From Pedobacter frigoris (GTDB taxonomy: Bacteria; Bacteroidota; Bacteroidia; Sphingobacteriales; Sphingobacteriaceae), in contig NZ_SWBQ01000002.1 of NCBI RefSeq assembly GCF_005116445.1, forward strand, positions 496,001-560,000: a stretch of DNA of 64,000 bases. The letters run 5' to 3'. Positions within the stretch are counted from its first letter, which is position 1. Each line of letters begins with the position of its first letter. The notes beneath the pieces were generated by a model. The model had not been told where the DNA came from and ran no database searches. It was given only the letters and a program-made list of their open reading frames with translations. This document shows, piece after piece, positions 26,153 through 34,832 of this stretch. A program made the translations under genes and the position numbers.

Positions 26153-26680
26153 GTATTAAAACTCAATCAGGGGCTGAACAGCAATACTTCTGATCTTATA
26201 AAATCACACTTTGCGTTTGAGTTTCTAGGAATCAAAGGAAAAACAATAGTAGAGGAGAGTGATTTAGAACAGGCTCTCTTAAATCATTTCCAAGATTTTT
26301 TATTAGAAATGGGACGAGGGTTTTGTCTTGAAGCAAGGCAAAAGAGAATATTAATAGGTGATGAATATTTCTTTATTGATATGGTACTATACCATAGAAT
26401 TCTGAAATGACATGTTCTGATAGAGTTTAAATCTGATAAATTTAATCATGCACACATTTCGCAACTGGACACGTACCTGAACTATTATAAGAAGGAAATC
26501 AAAGAAGATTCTGACAATCCGCCAATCGGAATACTAATGGTTGCAGATAAAAATAATCCATTAGTAGAATACGCTTTAGCGGGGTTAGACAATCAGGTTT
26601 TTGTGAGCAGTTATTTACTTCAACTACCGAACAAAAAGCAATTACAGGACTTTATAACAGCTGAGATAAAGGTGTTTTAA
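26153..26680 (+). pseudogene. YhcG/DUF1016-type PD-(D/E)XK nuclease remnant
   Basis: C-terminal nuclease domain of a YhcG (DUF1016) protein without its N-terminal half. Recognisable parts: FAFEFLGI, DLEQALLNHFQDFLLEMG, GDEYFFIDMVLYHRILK, then a TGA at 26408-26410, then HVLIEFKSDKFNHAHISQLD and NPPIGILMVADK. Homologues usually read 'L-K-C-H-V' here, so a Cys codon (TGC/TGT) has probably become TGA. No start codon context and a stop at 26150 upstream. A dead gene fragment. Confidence 0.75.
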
Positions 26681-26785
26681 CAGTGCCACTAAAAGATGTA
26701 AACTACATTATTTGTAATGGTAGAGGAATCATGATGCAACCTTTCCCCCTGCAGGGCCGTCTTATTTCAAGTTAATTGAGCTGAA

Positions 26786-28063
26786 ATGAATGTGATTAAA
26801 GTAGTTGCCATATTGATTGGTATGTGTGCTGTCAATGCTCACGCGCAGCAAAATGGTTCAATGCTCCTGGATGCCTTGAACCACAGAATTTTTGAATTGA
26901 AATCATTCGACAGTACTGATACCTCTGAATTTAGTATGTTAAAGAAGGAGATATCGGGATTTAAAGTGATCGGTCTGGGAGAAGCTACTCATGGAACCAG
27001 AGAGTTTTATCTGTATAAGGCCAAACTCATCAAATACCTGGTCGAACATCAGGGGCTGAGGGTGCTTGTATTTGAATCGGACATGGTGGGTATGGAAAGC
27101 ATCAATGACTATGTTTTGAATAAGGCAGGCCTGACTTTAGAAAAGGCCATGAGTAATTATGGACTGTTTGATATCTACAGGACACAGGAGGTGGCAGATT
27201 TGATTCAATGGATTAAAGCATTTAATTTAAATCAGCCTGCTGACGATAGAGTAATCATTGCTGGCATGGATGCGAATATGCCACATCACATCGCCTCCAA
27301 AATACTGCAAAGTAAGTCTTTGTCTCCTCACCTGGGTCAGAAGCTCAAAGAAGATCTGGCTGACATCAGGTCAATGCCTGAGCGCAGGGATTTTGGACAG
27401 GCAAAGAAAAAGTATCTCCTTAGTATTGCAGACAGGCTGGCTGCTATTGTTCAGGATAAACTCACTCCGGATTCGCTGGAGATTTATTCCCACTATATAC
27501 ACCTACTCGTCCAATCGCTGCGCATGATCAATCTGGATGACATCCAATTGAACACTCAGCGTGATGCGCATATGGCAGAGAATGTATTATGGCTTTTAAA
27601 TAAAACAACCGATAAGCAGACGCTGGCAATATGGGGACACAACGGACACATCTGCACAGACAAATGGCGGGGTTATAAATCAACAGGAATGCATCTCCAC
27701 AGGAAGTTAAAAAGCCGGTATTACGCCTTGGGTCTTGCAGTTGGAGAAGGTTATGCCAGGTTATGGGATTCCCGTAACGCTATCCCGTTTCATAAAGCAC
27801 AATTACCGGCTATTCAAAACACTAGCCAGTTTGAGTTTGTACTTAAGCAATTGAAATATTCAAATTCCTTTTTGCCTACAGGCCGTGGAATTGAGGATAA
27901 AACGCTGAGGACTTATTTTTCAAAGCCACTTTTAACCAGAGCACTCGGAGCCCAGGTGGTACGTACTGAACAGGATATTTTACTTCCGATCAGAGTCGAC
28001 AGGGCATATGATGGTGTTGTGTTTTTCAAGCAAACTACGAATGCTGCGGAAATAGTCTTTTAA
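26786..28063 (+). CDS. secreted erythromycin esterase-like protein
   Basis: 425-residue member of the erythromycin esterase/EreA-like superfamily, with a signal peptide (1-20, ending NAHAQ). Conserved GLGEATHGTREFY (~65-77) and the late IWGHNGHI (~285-292) carry the catalytic Glu/His residues of the family. Known relatives open macrolide lactones, but most chromosomal members in Bacteroidota have unknown substrates, so resistance should not be assumed. Single gene following the remnant region. Confidence 0.8.
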   Translation: MNVIKVVAILIGMCAVNAHAQQNGSMLLDALNHRIFELKSFDSTDTSEFSMLKKEISGFKVIGLGEATHGTREFYLYKAKLIKYLVEHQGLRVLVFESDMVGMESINDYVLNKAGLTLEKAMSNYGLFDIYRTQEVADLIQWIKAFNLNQPADDRVIIAGMDANMPHHIASKILQSKSLSPHLGQKLKEDLADIRSMPERRDFGQAKKKYLLSIADRLAAIVQDKLTPDSLEIYSHYIHLLVQSLRMINLDDIQLNTQRDAHMAENVLWLLNKTTDKQTLAIWGHNGHICTDKWRGYKSTGMHLHRKLKSRYYALGLAVGEGYARLWDSRNAIPFHKAQLPAIQNTSQFEFVLKQLKYSNSFLPTGRGIEDKTLRTYFSKPLLTRALGAQVVRTEQDILLPIRVDRAYDGVVFFKQTTNAAEIVF

Positions 28064-28107
28064 CCCGTTACCTATTTTTAATGCCTGGCATGAGTCTAAT
28101 TTTCAGC

Positions 28108-29313
28108 TTAAAGTGCATTCGTTAAAAAATCTATCAGGTTTTGTTGAATAATTCCACCATTGCTATCGCCAATGAGTACGTCATTTAAAGTAACTACATA
28201 CTTTGGATAATTATCTTCAATCTTCAAAAGATTTCCAAACTCCCTGTTCGCTGTATTTTCATCCATTACTGTGAGGCTCACTTGAACATACACCTTTGCG
28301 CCATTTCTCTCTGCAACAAAGTCAACTTCTTTATCATCTAGTTTCCCAACAAAGATCTGGTAGCCCTGCTGTTTTAAATACAAATAAACTGCATTTTCCA
28401 TCAGTTTATGAATATCTGCACGTTGATTGAACCCGACAATTGCATTGCGTAACCCTAAATCCTCAAAATAGTACTTCTCTCCGATTTCAAATATTTTCAA
28501 CCCTCCGATTTCCGACCGAACCACCTTATGTACAAAAAAAGTATTGCTCAATGCCTTCAGGTAGTTAATCGTAAGCTGGGTGGAGATATCCACTTTTTGC
28601 GACTTCAAGTATTTACTAATATTTGCAGCGGAAAAAAGGCTGCCGGTATTATCAGCAAGATAAGTGACGAGGTTTTCTAAAAAAGAAACATTTCTGATGT
28701 TTTCCCGCGCTACCACGTCTTTTAATAAGATTGTAGAATACACATTGCGAAGATATTCATAGGGCAGATCTTCTTGCAATCCAATATTGGACAAGAAAGG
28801 CATACCACCATATTTTAGATAAAGCAACAAAGATTCAAATGACTTTTCAATCTGATGAAACTGCAAAAACTCCTGGAAACTCAGACTATGGATATGAAAC
28901 ACAACATATCTGCCAGATAAAAAAGTAGCCAGTTCTCCGGATAGCATATTGGCATTACTTCCCGTACAATAAATATCACATGTTCCCTTGGCCAGCAAGC
29001 TGCGTAAGGTCCGTTCAAATTCCTGTACCTCCTGCACCTCATCTATAAAGAAATAGTTATTTTTGCCTGCTATAAACTTGTCTTCAAGATATTCACTTAA
29101 GTCTGTATGGGTTTTGATGTGGGTATAGTCGTCTAGTTCCATATTTATATAGACGATATGGGCATTTTTATTGGAACGTTCTATATGTGCGATCAATTGA
29201 AGCATTACATAACTTTTCCCCACACGTCGTTGACCTGTAAATACCTTAATTACTTGTTTGTTGATAAAAGGAATTACCTTATCAGTATAGTTTGGTCTTT
29301 GAATAAGTTTCAT
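28108..29313 (-). CDS. AAA_14/DUF4143 ATP-binding protein
   Basis: 401-residue ATPase of the AAA_14 plus DUF4143 type. Walker A is FTGQRRVGKSYVM (~32-44) and Walker B YFFIDEVQEV (~91-100). The C-terminal domain (~210-395) ends with a nuclease-like element KEVDFVAERNGAKVYVQVSL, reminiscent of PD-(D/E)XK folds. These proteins are spread by horizontal transfer, and their role is unknown; some are suspected of toxin or defence functions. Single gene in a worn region. Confidence 0.85.
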   Translation of the reverse strand: MKLIQRPNYTDKVIPFINKQVIKVFTGQRRVGKSYVMLQLIAHIERSNKNAHIVYINMELDDYTHIKTHTDLSEYLEDKFIAGKNNYFFIDEVQEVQEFERTLRSLLAKGTCDIYCTGSNANMLSGELATFLSGRYVVFHIHSLSFQEFLQFHQIEKSFESLLLYLKYGGMPFLSNIGLQEDLPYEYLRNVYSTILLKDVVARENIRNVSFLENLVTYLADNTGSLFSAANISKYLKSQKVDISTQLTINYLKALSNTFFVHKVVRSEIGGLKIFEIGEKYYFEDLGLRNAIVGFNQRADIHKLMENAVYLYLKQQGYQIFVGKLDDKEVDFVAERNGAKVYVQVSLTVMDENTANREFGNLLKIEDNYPKYVVTLNDVLIGDSNGGIIQQNLIDFLTNAL

Positions 29314-29413
29314 GTATATCGTATACTTTATTCAAAAATACAAAAAGTTTCATGTATACCGTATACTTTTCCTATTGTTGACTAATCAACAAGCAATGGA
29401 TAGCAACGAAGCC

Positions 29414-30439
29414 CTAAGCACCACATGATAAGCTTAATAAAGCAAGCCCGCTCAAATCTGCTTTCGTGGTTTTCAGGAATTCGTAGGTTATCCTGTCTGC
29501 CACGCAGTCAACAAACCGGATCCGTTTAAACCTGTTATTTTTAAAGAAAGTATTCGTAAGTGTTACATTCTGGAATTTCACCCAGTTAAACACACAGTCT
29601 TCAAAATAGCAGTCTTCTAAAGTACCTTCAAAGACTATATCGGCAATCTGTGTATCGATAAAAGAGCTGTTGTTCCACATTGCACCTGCAATTTTGCTAT
29701 TCTCGAACCCTCCGGATTTAAATGTCATACCGGTAAAATCGGCTCCGGAGAAATCGCAGCCTTCAATATGGCTCTTCAAAAACTCAGCATCTTTCAGCGA
29801 ACTGTTCTTAAACAGACTACTGCTTAAGTGCGAACGCTGAATCTCGCTGCTGCTAATATCAGAACCTGAGAAGTCACAGCATTTGATATAGCTCTTTAGA
29901 AATTTAGCTGTTTTCAATGAACTGTCTTTAAACAGGTTGTTGTCTAAATGGGAACTTTGAACAAGGCTACCACTGATGTCGGAACCGGAGAAATCACAGC
30001 TATCAAGATTATTGCTTTTGAGAAGAAGTCCCGATAAATCTGAACCAATAAACTTGCAGCGCTGCATATTGGAGGAGCTGAATTTTTCATGCAGATTTTT
30101 CAAACCGGAAAAGTCAGCATCTATCCAGCTGCCATACGACATATCCCAGCTAAGTTTTTTCTCCCGCTTTCCGGATGTCTGTACAACGGCTTCCTGAATC
30201 AAGTGCTCAACTGCCCCAACATTCTCAGGCCCGAAATCTCCTGAAAAATAATTAAGATCTACACCGAAAATTTCAGACAAACGCGTGAAAGTAATGATAT
30301 CGGGCATAGATTCTCCCCGCTCCCACTTCCCTACAGCCTGGGGACTAATAAACAAACGCTCGGCGAGCTGGGCCTGGGAAATATTTATCTTCTTTCGTGC
30401 TTCAGCAATCTTATTGCCAATCATCCTGGTATTTAACAT
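29414..30439 (-). CDS. HTH (XRE) regulator with pentapeptide-repeat domain
   Basis: 341-residue fusion. Residues ~8-65 are an XRE helix-turn-helix (ISQAQLAERLFISPQAVGKW, then the family's typical exit into DIITFTRLSEIFG); ~95-320 are pentapeptide repeats of the A(D/N)LxG type with many CDFSG and SLFK turns. Two consecutive 40-residue units (DNA 29761-29880 and 29881-30000) are close copies. The repeat domain should fold as a right-handed beta-helix, which in some proteins mimics DNA. Upstream DNA (30504-30551) has repeated ACAAC/GTTGT half-sites that could be its operator. Confidence 0.8.
   Translation of the reverse strand: MLNTRMIGNKIAEARKKINISQAQLAERLFISPQAVGKWERGESMPDIITFTRLSEIFGVDLNYFSGDFGPENVGAVEHLIQEAVVQTSGKREKKLSWDMSYGSWIDADFSGLKNLHEKFSSSNMQRCKFIGSDLSGLLLKSNNLDSCDFSGSDISGSLVQSSHLDNNLFKDSSLKTAKFLKSYIKCCDFSGSDISSSEIQRSHLSSSLFKNSSLKDAEFLKSHIEGCDFSGADFTGMTFKSGGFENSKIAGAMWNNSSFIDTQIADIVFEGTLEDCYFEDCVFNWVKFQNVTLTNTFFKNNRFKRIRFVDCVADRITYEFLKTTKADLSGLALLSLSCGA
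29761..30000 (-). repeat. two tandem 120-bp copies within the pentapeptide gene
   Basis: Each 120-bp copy ends with the same (g)aa(a/g)tc(a/g)cagc motif at 29880 and 30000 (a third at 29760). The encoded 40-residue units share CDFSGSDIS, SSLF/NNLFK, SLKxAxFLKS. Confidence 0.75.
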
Positions 30440-30503
30440 AGTTATATTTCTTTGTTTCTACAGGGCAAAGATATTCAGATTCACCTCCATGTCCAGTAAA
30501 AAT

Positions 30504-30551
30504 ACAACTACTGTTGGTTGTAATTGCGCTACTTATAGTTGTATGTGCAAC
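30504..30551. promoter_or_regulatory. cluster of ACAAC/GTTGT half-sites
   Basis: ACAAC (30504-30508), GTTGT (30517-30521), GTTGT (30538-30542) and CAAC (30548-30551) form two inverted pairs just upstream of the HTH-pentapeptide gene; a candidate autoregulatory operator. Confidence 0.35.
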
Positions 30552-30717
30552 CAATCTCTCAACTTATCCATTCAACATATCTTTTATACCTGTATAGGAA
30601 CTATATCTTCGTTTAAGGATTGGGCGACTCTTGTACTATTATTACAACTAACATAATTTTATAACTATTACTGACTCATTAACAAAGCGATGCTCAGCAG
30701 CGAAGCCCTCAACAACG

Positions 30718-31229
30718 TTACTGCCTGGGTAGTTGGTTCTGAACTGTGCCCCTTGAAAGCTTTAGCATTTCCGCAATCTCTTTAGTAGAAAGGTTTTCAT
30801 GATAATGCATTCTGAAAATCTTTTGCCGTGCAGGGGGCATTGCATTAACCAGGGCATCATAAGTTTTAAAAAACTCCTTCTTCAACAAATCTGAATCTGC
30901 ATCCGGATAGAAAAGCTGAACCTCAACCAGCAAATCATCTATCGGTATGAAACGCCCTTCTTTCTTTAAGGCCCTAAACACATTGTTTCTCACAGCAGAA
31001 AATAAATACGCCGGAAGGTTATCTATATAATTGGCCCCACGGTGATTCCACAGTAAATAAAAACATCCTGTGTAATGTCCTTTGACAGATCAGGGTCATG
31101 CAGCTTTTTGAAAGTCTGATTGTACACCACCTGCCGATGGCGCTCATACAACTCATCAAAAGCACGCCTGTCCTCGTATCTGAGCATAGACAATAGTTCC
31201 TGATCGGTATATGCGCTATAAGCAGCCAT
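30718..31229 (-). pseudogene. ECF RNA polymerase sigma factor, frameshifted and C-terminally shortened
   Basis: The 5' part (31023-31229) encodes region 2 of a sigma-70/ECF factor: DQELLSMLRYEDRRAFDELYERH and DLSKDITQDVFIY, then goes out of frame. The second part (30718-30993) continues in another frame with LPAYLFSAVRNNVFRALKK and region 4 (RMHYHENLSTKEIAEMLKLS). A one-base deletion near 31052 restores the expected DVFIYLWNHRG reading. The end also stops early after GTVQNQ. No FecR or SusC gene is adjacent, so the sigma factor has no visible partner. Confidence 0.8.
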
Positions 31230-31742
31230 GATATTTTGGTTATCCCCTTATACTAATTTAACAAAAAGTTTTCATTAAGTGTTTAATCATCATTTTTGTA
31301 ATGAAGCCTGCTTCGGGTTGAAAGCCCTCGCAGGTTGCAATATTATTTAACTTATTCGGGTATAACCAACTACAACGAAAAATAAATTTTAGTTTTTCTT
31401 GCTAAAGGGATTAAAAGGGATTTCAACTATAGTCTTAACGTGGCCGTCATCCTGACTTCGAAGAAGCCATTCAAAATTCCGCTCAAAAAAACTAAAAATA
31501 GACCTTACATATCACGAGTAGAAGTAAAGTACGGATTTCAATAAAATTTACATAGATCTTCCGCAAGGTCTGCTTCGGGCTTGCTCTGGGCTTCCTTGGG
31601 ATAAAAGGTACCTTAACCCATGAAAACCCAAAGCAATCCTTGCCAAATCCCGAATCAGCCCAAGACCTGGTATTTAATTCTTCCTGGCAATTAAAAGAAC
31701 CTGTCTTTTTAATATCCGAATGGAAATTGGTTATATTAGGAT
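31230..31742. other. 513-bp intergenic region with short repeats
   Basis: No gene seen. It contains a hairpin with arms cctgc/gcagg (31307-31334), the 13-mer gccgtcatcctga (31443-31455), which is also the start of the palindrome at 34074, and an approximate 11-bp triple repeat (31571-31603). TATATTAG at 31732-31739 is a near match to the -7 consensus just before the next gene. Confidence 0.5.
31571..31603. repeat. three imperfect 11-bp repeats
   Basis: tgcttcgggct, tgctctgggct, tccttgggata in direct succession. Confidence 0.45.
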
Positions 31743-32651
31743 ATGAATATTAGAATTTCTGCTCTTCTGATTATCTGCTGTAGCTTTCTGCTATTTGATG
31801 TAACAGCACAGGTAACACCTGCCGATATCCATAAATCTACCATGGTTTATGGCACTAAAGATTCCCTTGAATTGAAACTGGATTTATTTACCAATGCCAA
31901 ACCGGTCACAAAACAGCCTTGCGTAATCTTCATGTTTGGCGGAGGCTTCATGCATGGGGAGCGGGATAACAAATTATACAGCGCCTACTTCCAAAAGCTT
32001 GCACAAAACAACTTTAAGGTCATATCTATCGATTACAGATTAGGCCTAAAAGGTCAGAAATGGCCTACTGTATTTAATACCCAGGTATTGAAAAAGGCAA
32101 TTGCTATGGCTGTATCAGATTTGTATGATGCGACAGCTTACCTTATTGCCAATGCAGAAAAGCTGGATATTGACACCTCAATGATCATCGTTTCAGGCTC
32201 CAGTGCAGGTGCAGTTGCCACTTTACAGGCCGACTGGGAAAAAAGAAATAGCATGGCCTCCACTCACGTCCTTCCCGCTCAATTCCAATATAAAGGTGTC
32301 ATCGCATTTGCTGGTGCAATACTAAGCTATATTGGCAAGCCCGTTTATCAAATCCCGCCTGCACCAACTATGATGTTCCATGGCACTGCAGACAAAATCG
32401 TAGTTTACAATAAAGTTAAACTCTTCAACCGCGGGATGTTTGGCTCCGCCTACCTGGCGGAGCTGTTTAAAAAGAAAAATTATCCGTATTATTTCCAAAG
32501 TGCAAAAGGACGCGGACACGAGATAGCGGGTACACCGATGTCAAAAAACCTGGATGACATCATGTGGTTTATCCATACATACATCCAACAAAAAAAGCAT
32601 TACCAAATGGAAGTCAGCTTTAAGGACCTTTATAATCTTCCTAATAATTAA
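31743..32651 (+). CDS. secreted alpha/beta hydrolase (carbohydrate esterase/lipase-like)
   Basis: 302-residue exported hydrolase with a signal peptide (1-~22, ending VTAQ). The oxyanion region is IFMFGGGFMHGERDN (~57-71), the nucleophile elbow VSGSSAGAV (~153-161), the acid is probably in HGTADKIV (~219) and the His in AKGRGHEIAG (~255). The pattern fits BD-FAE/Axe-like esterases, but the substrate is not known. Its stop overlaps the convergent OsmC gene by 11 bp. Confidence 0.8.
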   Translation: MNIRISALLIICCSFLLFDVTAQVTPADIHKSTMVYGTKDSLELKLDLFTNAKPVTKQPCVIFMFGGGFMHGERDNKLYSAYFQKLAQNNFKVISIDYRLGLKGQKWPTVFNTQVLKKAIAMAVSDLYDATAYLIANAEKLDIDTSMIIVSGSSAGAVATLQADWEKRNSMASTHVLPAQFQYKGVIAFAGAILSYIGKPVYQIPPAPTMMFHGTADKIVVYNKVKLFNRGMFGSAYLAELFKKKNYPYYFQSAKGRGHEIAGTPMSKNLDDIMWFIHTYIQQKKHYQMEVSFKDLYNLPNN

Positions 32652-33045
32652 AGGATACAGTTTTCTTGATGTCCGGATGTAAGCTGTACATCACCGGGCA
32701 AGTATTTGCTGATCTTTCTATGACCTTTCTATCTTTTTCTGAATAATCATTTGCCGGGAATTGAAAATTAACTACAATCTCCGACACTCTTCTTGGATTT
32801 TCGGCCATGATCTTGGTGATCTCACAGGTAGTGCCATCGATATTAAAACCATGTTCGTTTGCTGCGATGCCAATAATGGTCAGCATACAGTTGCCCAAAG
32901 ATGTCGCCAGCAGATCGGTCGGTGAAAAAGCCTCTCCCTTTCCTTTATTGTCTACAGGGGCATCTGTGATGATTTCATTTCCTGAACGTTCGTGTACCGA
33001 GGTTGTTCTTAAACCTCCGTTGTAAGTTATTTTTGAAGTAGCCAT
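32641..33045 (-). CDS. OsmC-family peroxiredoxin-like protein
   Basis: 134-residue OsmC/YhfA-type protein, a thiol peroxidase acting on organic hydroperoxides. The two conserved Cys are in SLGNCMLTI (~53) and SANTCPVMY (~118). Length and layout are typical. Convergent with the esterase gene, sharing 11 bp at the 3' ends. Confidence 0.88.
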   Translation of the reverse strand: MATSKITYNGGLRTTSVHERSGNEIITDAPVDNKGKGEAFSPTDLLATSLGNCMLTIIGIAANEHGFNIDGTTCEITKIMAENPRRVSEIVVNFQFPANDYSEKDRKVIERSANTCPVMYSLHPDIKKTVSFNY

Positions 33046-33157
33046 ATGTAAAAATTATCCTGTAAAATTAAACATTTTAAACATCAACAGCTTGCTTTTA
33101 TGATCTTACTATGATTGTAAACTCATCATGGTTTTATTACAATTGAATCCTATTGCT

Positions 33158-33165
33158 TAACTTTG
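33158..33165 (+). promoter_or_regulatory. -7 box of lipA, 4 nt from the start codon
   Basis: TAACTTTG, then CATC, then ATG; exact TAnnTTTG match. No TTG at the usual -33 distance. Confidence 0.45.
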
Positions 33166-33169
33166 CATC

Positions 33170-34048
33170 ATGATCGCACTTCCGGTTGTTTCAGAGAACC
33201 CAGTACAACGTAAACCAGATTGGCTTAGAGTTAAGCTTCCTGTAGGTAAAGAATATGCACAGGTACGCAGCCTGGTAGATACGCATAAGCTTCATACCAT
33301 CTGCGAAAGCGGCAATTGTCCGAATATGGGTGAGTGCTGGGGAGCTGGTACTGCTACCTTCATGATCCTGGGAAATATCTGTACACGTTCTTGCTCTTTC
33401 TGTGCTGTAGCAACGGGAAGGCCACTTGCGGTAGATACTGATGAACCGAATCGTGTAGCCAACTCAGTAAAACTGATGCAGGTGAAACATTGTGTGATTA
33501 CCTCGGTGGACCGTGATGACCTTAAAGACGGAGGCTCTATCATCTGGGCTGAAACTTTACAGGCGATCCGCAGGGAAAGCCCGCAAACTACGCTGGAAAC
33601 GTTGATACCCGATTTTAAAGGTCAGTGGGATAACCTTTACCGCGTGCTGGAAGAAAGACCTGAAGTAGTGTCGCACAACATGGAGACGGTAAAGCGCCTG
33701 ACCAGACAAGTGCGCATACAAGCCAAGTACGACAGAAGTCTTGAAGCATTGAAACGCATCTCTGAATTTGGATTGAGAACTAAAACAGGTATTATGCTTG
33801 GTTTAGGCGAAACGGAAGAAGATGTTTTGGAAGCAATGGACGAGCTGGTAGCAAATGGCGTTCACATCTTGACGTTAGGTCAGTATCTGCAGCCTACCCG
33901 AAATCACCACCCTGTTATAGACTGGATTCACCCAGATCAGTTTGCAAAATATAAAGAATCAGGAATGGCAAAAGGATTAAAATATGTAGAAAGCGGGCCA
34001 CTGGTAAGGTCATCTTATCATGCAGAAAAGCACCTTTTTGATTTTTAA
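33170..34048 (+). CDS. lipA: lipoyl synthase
   Basis: Radical-SAM enzyme that inserts two sulfurs into protein-bound octanoyl chains. Auxiliary cluster motif [12 protein letters not shown] (~43-54) and radical-SAM motif CTRSCSFC (~70-77) are intact, and the C-terminus ends with the conserved [10 protein letters not shown]. 292 aa is the family length. Single gene; followed by a large REP-like palindrome. Confidence 0.97.
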   Translation: MIALPVVSENPVQRKPDWLRVKLPVGKEYAQVRSLVDTHKLHTICESGNCPNMGECWGAGTATFMILGNICTRSCSFCAVATGRPLAVDTDEPNRVANSVKLMQVKHCVITSVDRDDLKDGGSIIWAETLQAIRRESPQTTLETLIPDFKGQWDNLYRVLEERPEVVSHNMETVKRLTRQVRIQAKYDRSLEALKRISEFGLRTKTGIMLGLGETEEDVLEAMDELVANGVHILTLGQYLQPTRNHHPVIDWIHPDQFAKYKESGMAKGLKYVESGPLVRSSYHAEKHLFDF

Positions 34049-34075
34049 TATTGGAATAACCTGGTTATTGTACGC

Positions 34076-34158
34076 CGTCATCCTGAATTTATTTCAGGAT
34101 CCCGGAATAGAAAGACCGCTTTGCAGGTGCGGGATCCTGAAATAAATTCAGGATGACG
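34076..34158. repeat. REP-like palindrome with perfect 28-bp arms
   Basis: Arms 34076-34103 and 34131-34158 are perfect reverse complements around a 27-nt loop. Each arm contains a smaller palindrome (atcctgaa / ttcaggat). The outer motif gtcatcctga is the type dispersed in many bacterial genomes. It lies between lipA and the sigma factor gene and may also end lipA transcription. Confidence 0.9.
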
Positions 34159-34279
34159 CCCGATTGAACGAACCTCTTAGCTTGATTACTATCTTAAAAC
34201 AAGAAAACAATCTTCACATTACAATATAAAAACAATTCCCTCTTTTTTCTTGTTGTTGTTTCTGTATATTAGCAAATCA

Positions 34280-34831
34280 TTGGCACCAACTAAAAAAATA
34301 TCACTCTCGGAAGAAGAGCTAGTAAGTAAACTGAAATCTCAGGATACTATAGCGATACAGGCTCTGTACGACATGTATTCCGGAGCGCTGTTAGGTGTAA
34401 TCTCGAGGATAATTCAACAAACAGAAGTAGCCGAAGATCTTTTACAGGAAACTTTCATTAAAATATGGAATTCTGCCGGAAGCTATGACAGCAGCAAAGG
34501 TCGCCTGTTTACCTGGATGATGAACATTGCCCGCAACCTGTCAATTGACAAACTGCGCTCAAAAGACTTTAAAAACTCCAGCAAAAACCAAGACATTGAA
34601 AATAACGTAGATTTCATTGATACGCAAAAAGAGATTACCTTTAATGCGGATCTTTTGGGATTAAAGGATATGGTTACTGCCCTGAAACCAGAATATAATG
34701 ACGTATTAAACATGGTGTATTTTAAGGGGTATACACACGTAGAAACAGCAGAAGAATTAAACCTGCCATTAGGTACCGTAAAAACACGTATCAGAATGGC
34801 GATAATGGAATTAAGAAAGTATTTTAATTAA
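34280..34831 (+). CDS. ECF-type RNA polymerase sigma factor
   Basis: 184-residue sigma-70 factor of the ECF class. Region 2: LYDMYSGALLGVISRI and EDLLQETFIKIWNSAGSYD; region 4: VLNMVYFKGYTHVETAEELNLPLGTVKTRI. The start is uncertain: no ATG is suitable; TTG at 34280 (giving MAPTKKIS) is preferred to TTG at 34250, because TATATTAG (34265-34272) could be its -7 box. It is followed by an anti-sigma gene 1 bp later, so it is probably held inactive until that partner releases it. Confidence 0.85.
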   Translation: MAPTKKISLSEEELVSKLKSQDTIAIQALYDMYSGALLGVISRIIQQTEVAEDLLQETFIKIWNSAGSYDSSKGRLFTWMMNIARNLSIDKLRSKDFKNSSKNQDIENNVDFIDTQKEITFNADLLGLKDMVTALKPEYNDVLNMVYFKGYTHVETAEELNLPLGTVKTRIRMAIMELRKYFN

Positions 34832-34832
34832 A

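Larger units (their letters stand above)
25811..26785. other. gene-poor remnant region
   Basis: 975 bp that holds only a short interrupted membrane-peptide ORF, a decayed YhcG-type nuclease gene, a 15-bp direct repeat (25841-25855 and 26090-26104) and a 16-bp perfect palindrome (26096-26111). No intact gene over 45 codons on either strand is convincing. Confidence 0.6.

Noticed and set aside
26030..26410. Two in-frame TGA codons within 400 bp, suggesting UGA recoding (Trp, Cys or Sec)
   Set aside because: All other genes in the window use TGA as a stop and end at the expected length; both TGAs lie in shortened, worn ORFs, so ordinary gene decay is enough.
26786..28063. Macrolide resistance gene
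   Set aside because: Membership of the erythromycin esterase superfamily is clear, but most secreted chromosomal members have no shown link to resistance and there is no mobile context.
34076..34158. Short insertion sequence or CRISPR repeat
   Set aside because: Only one complete inverted repeat, no spacers in regular array, and no transposase gene inside; a REP-like element fits better.
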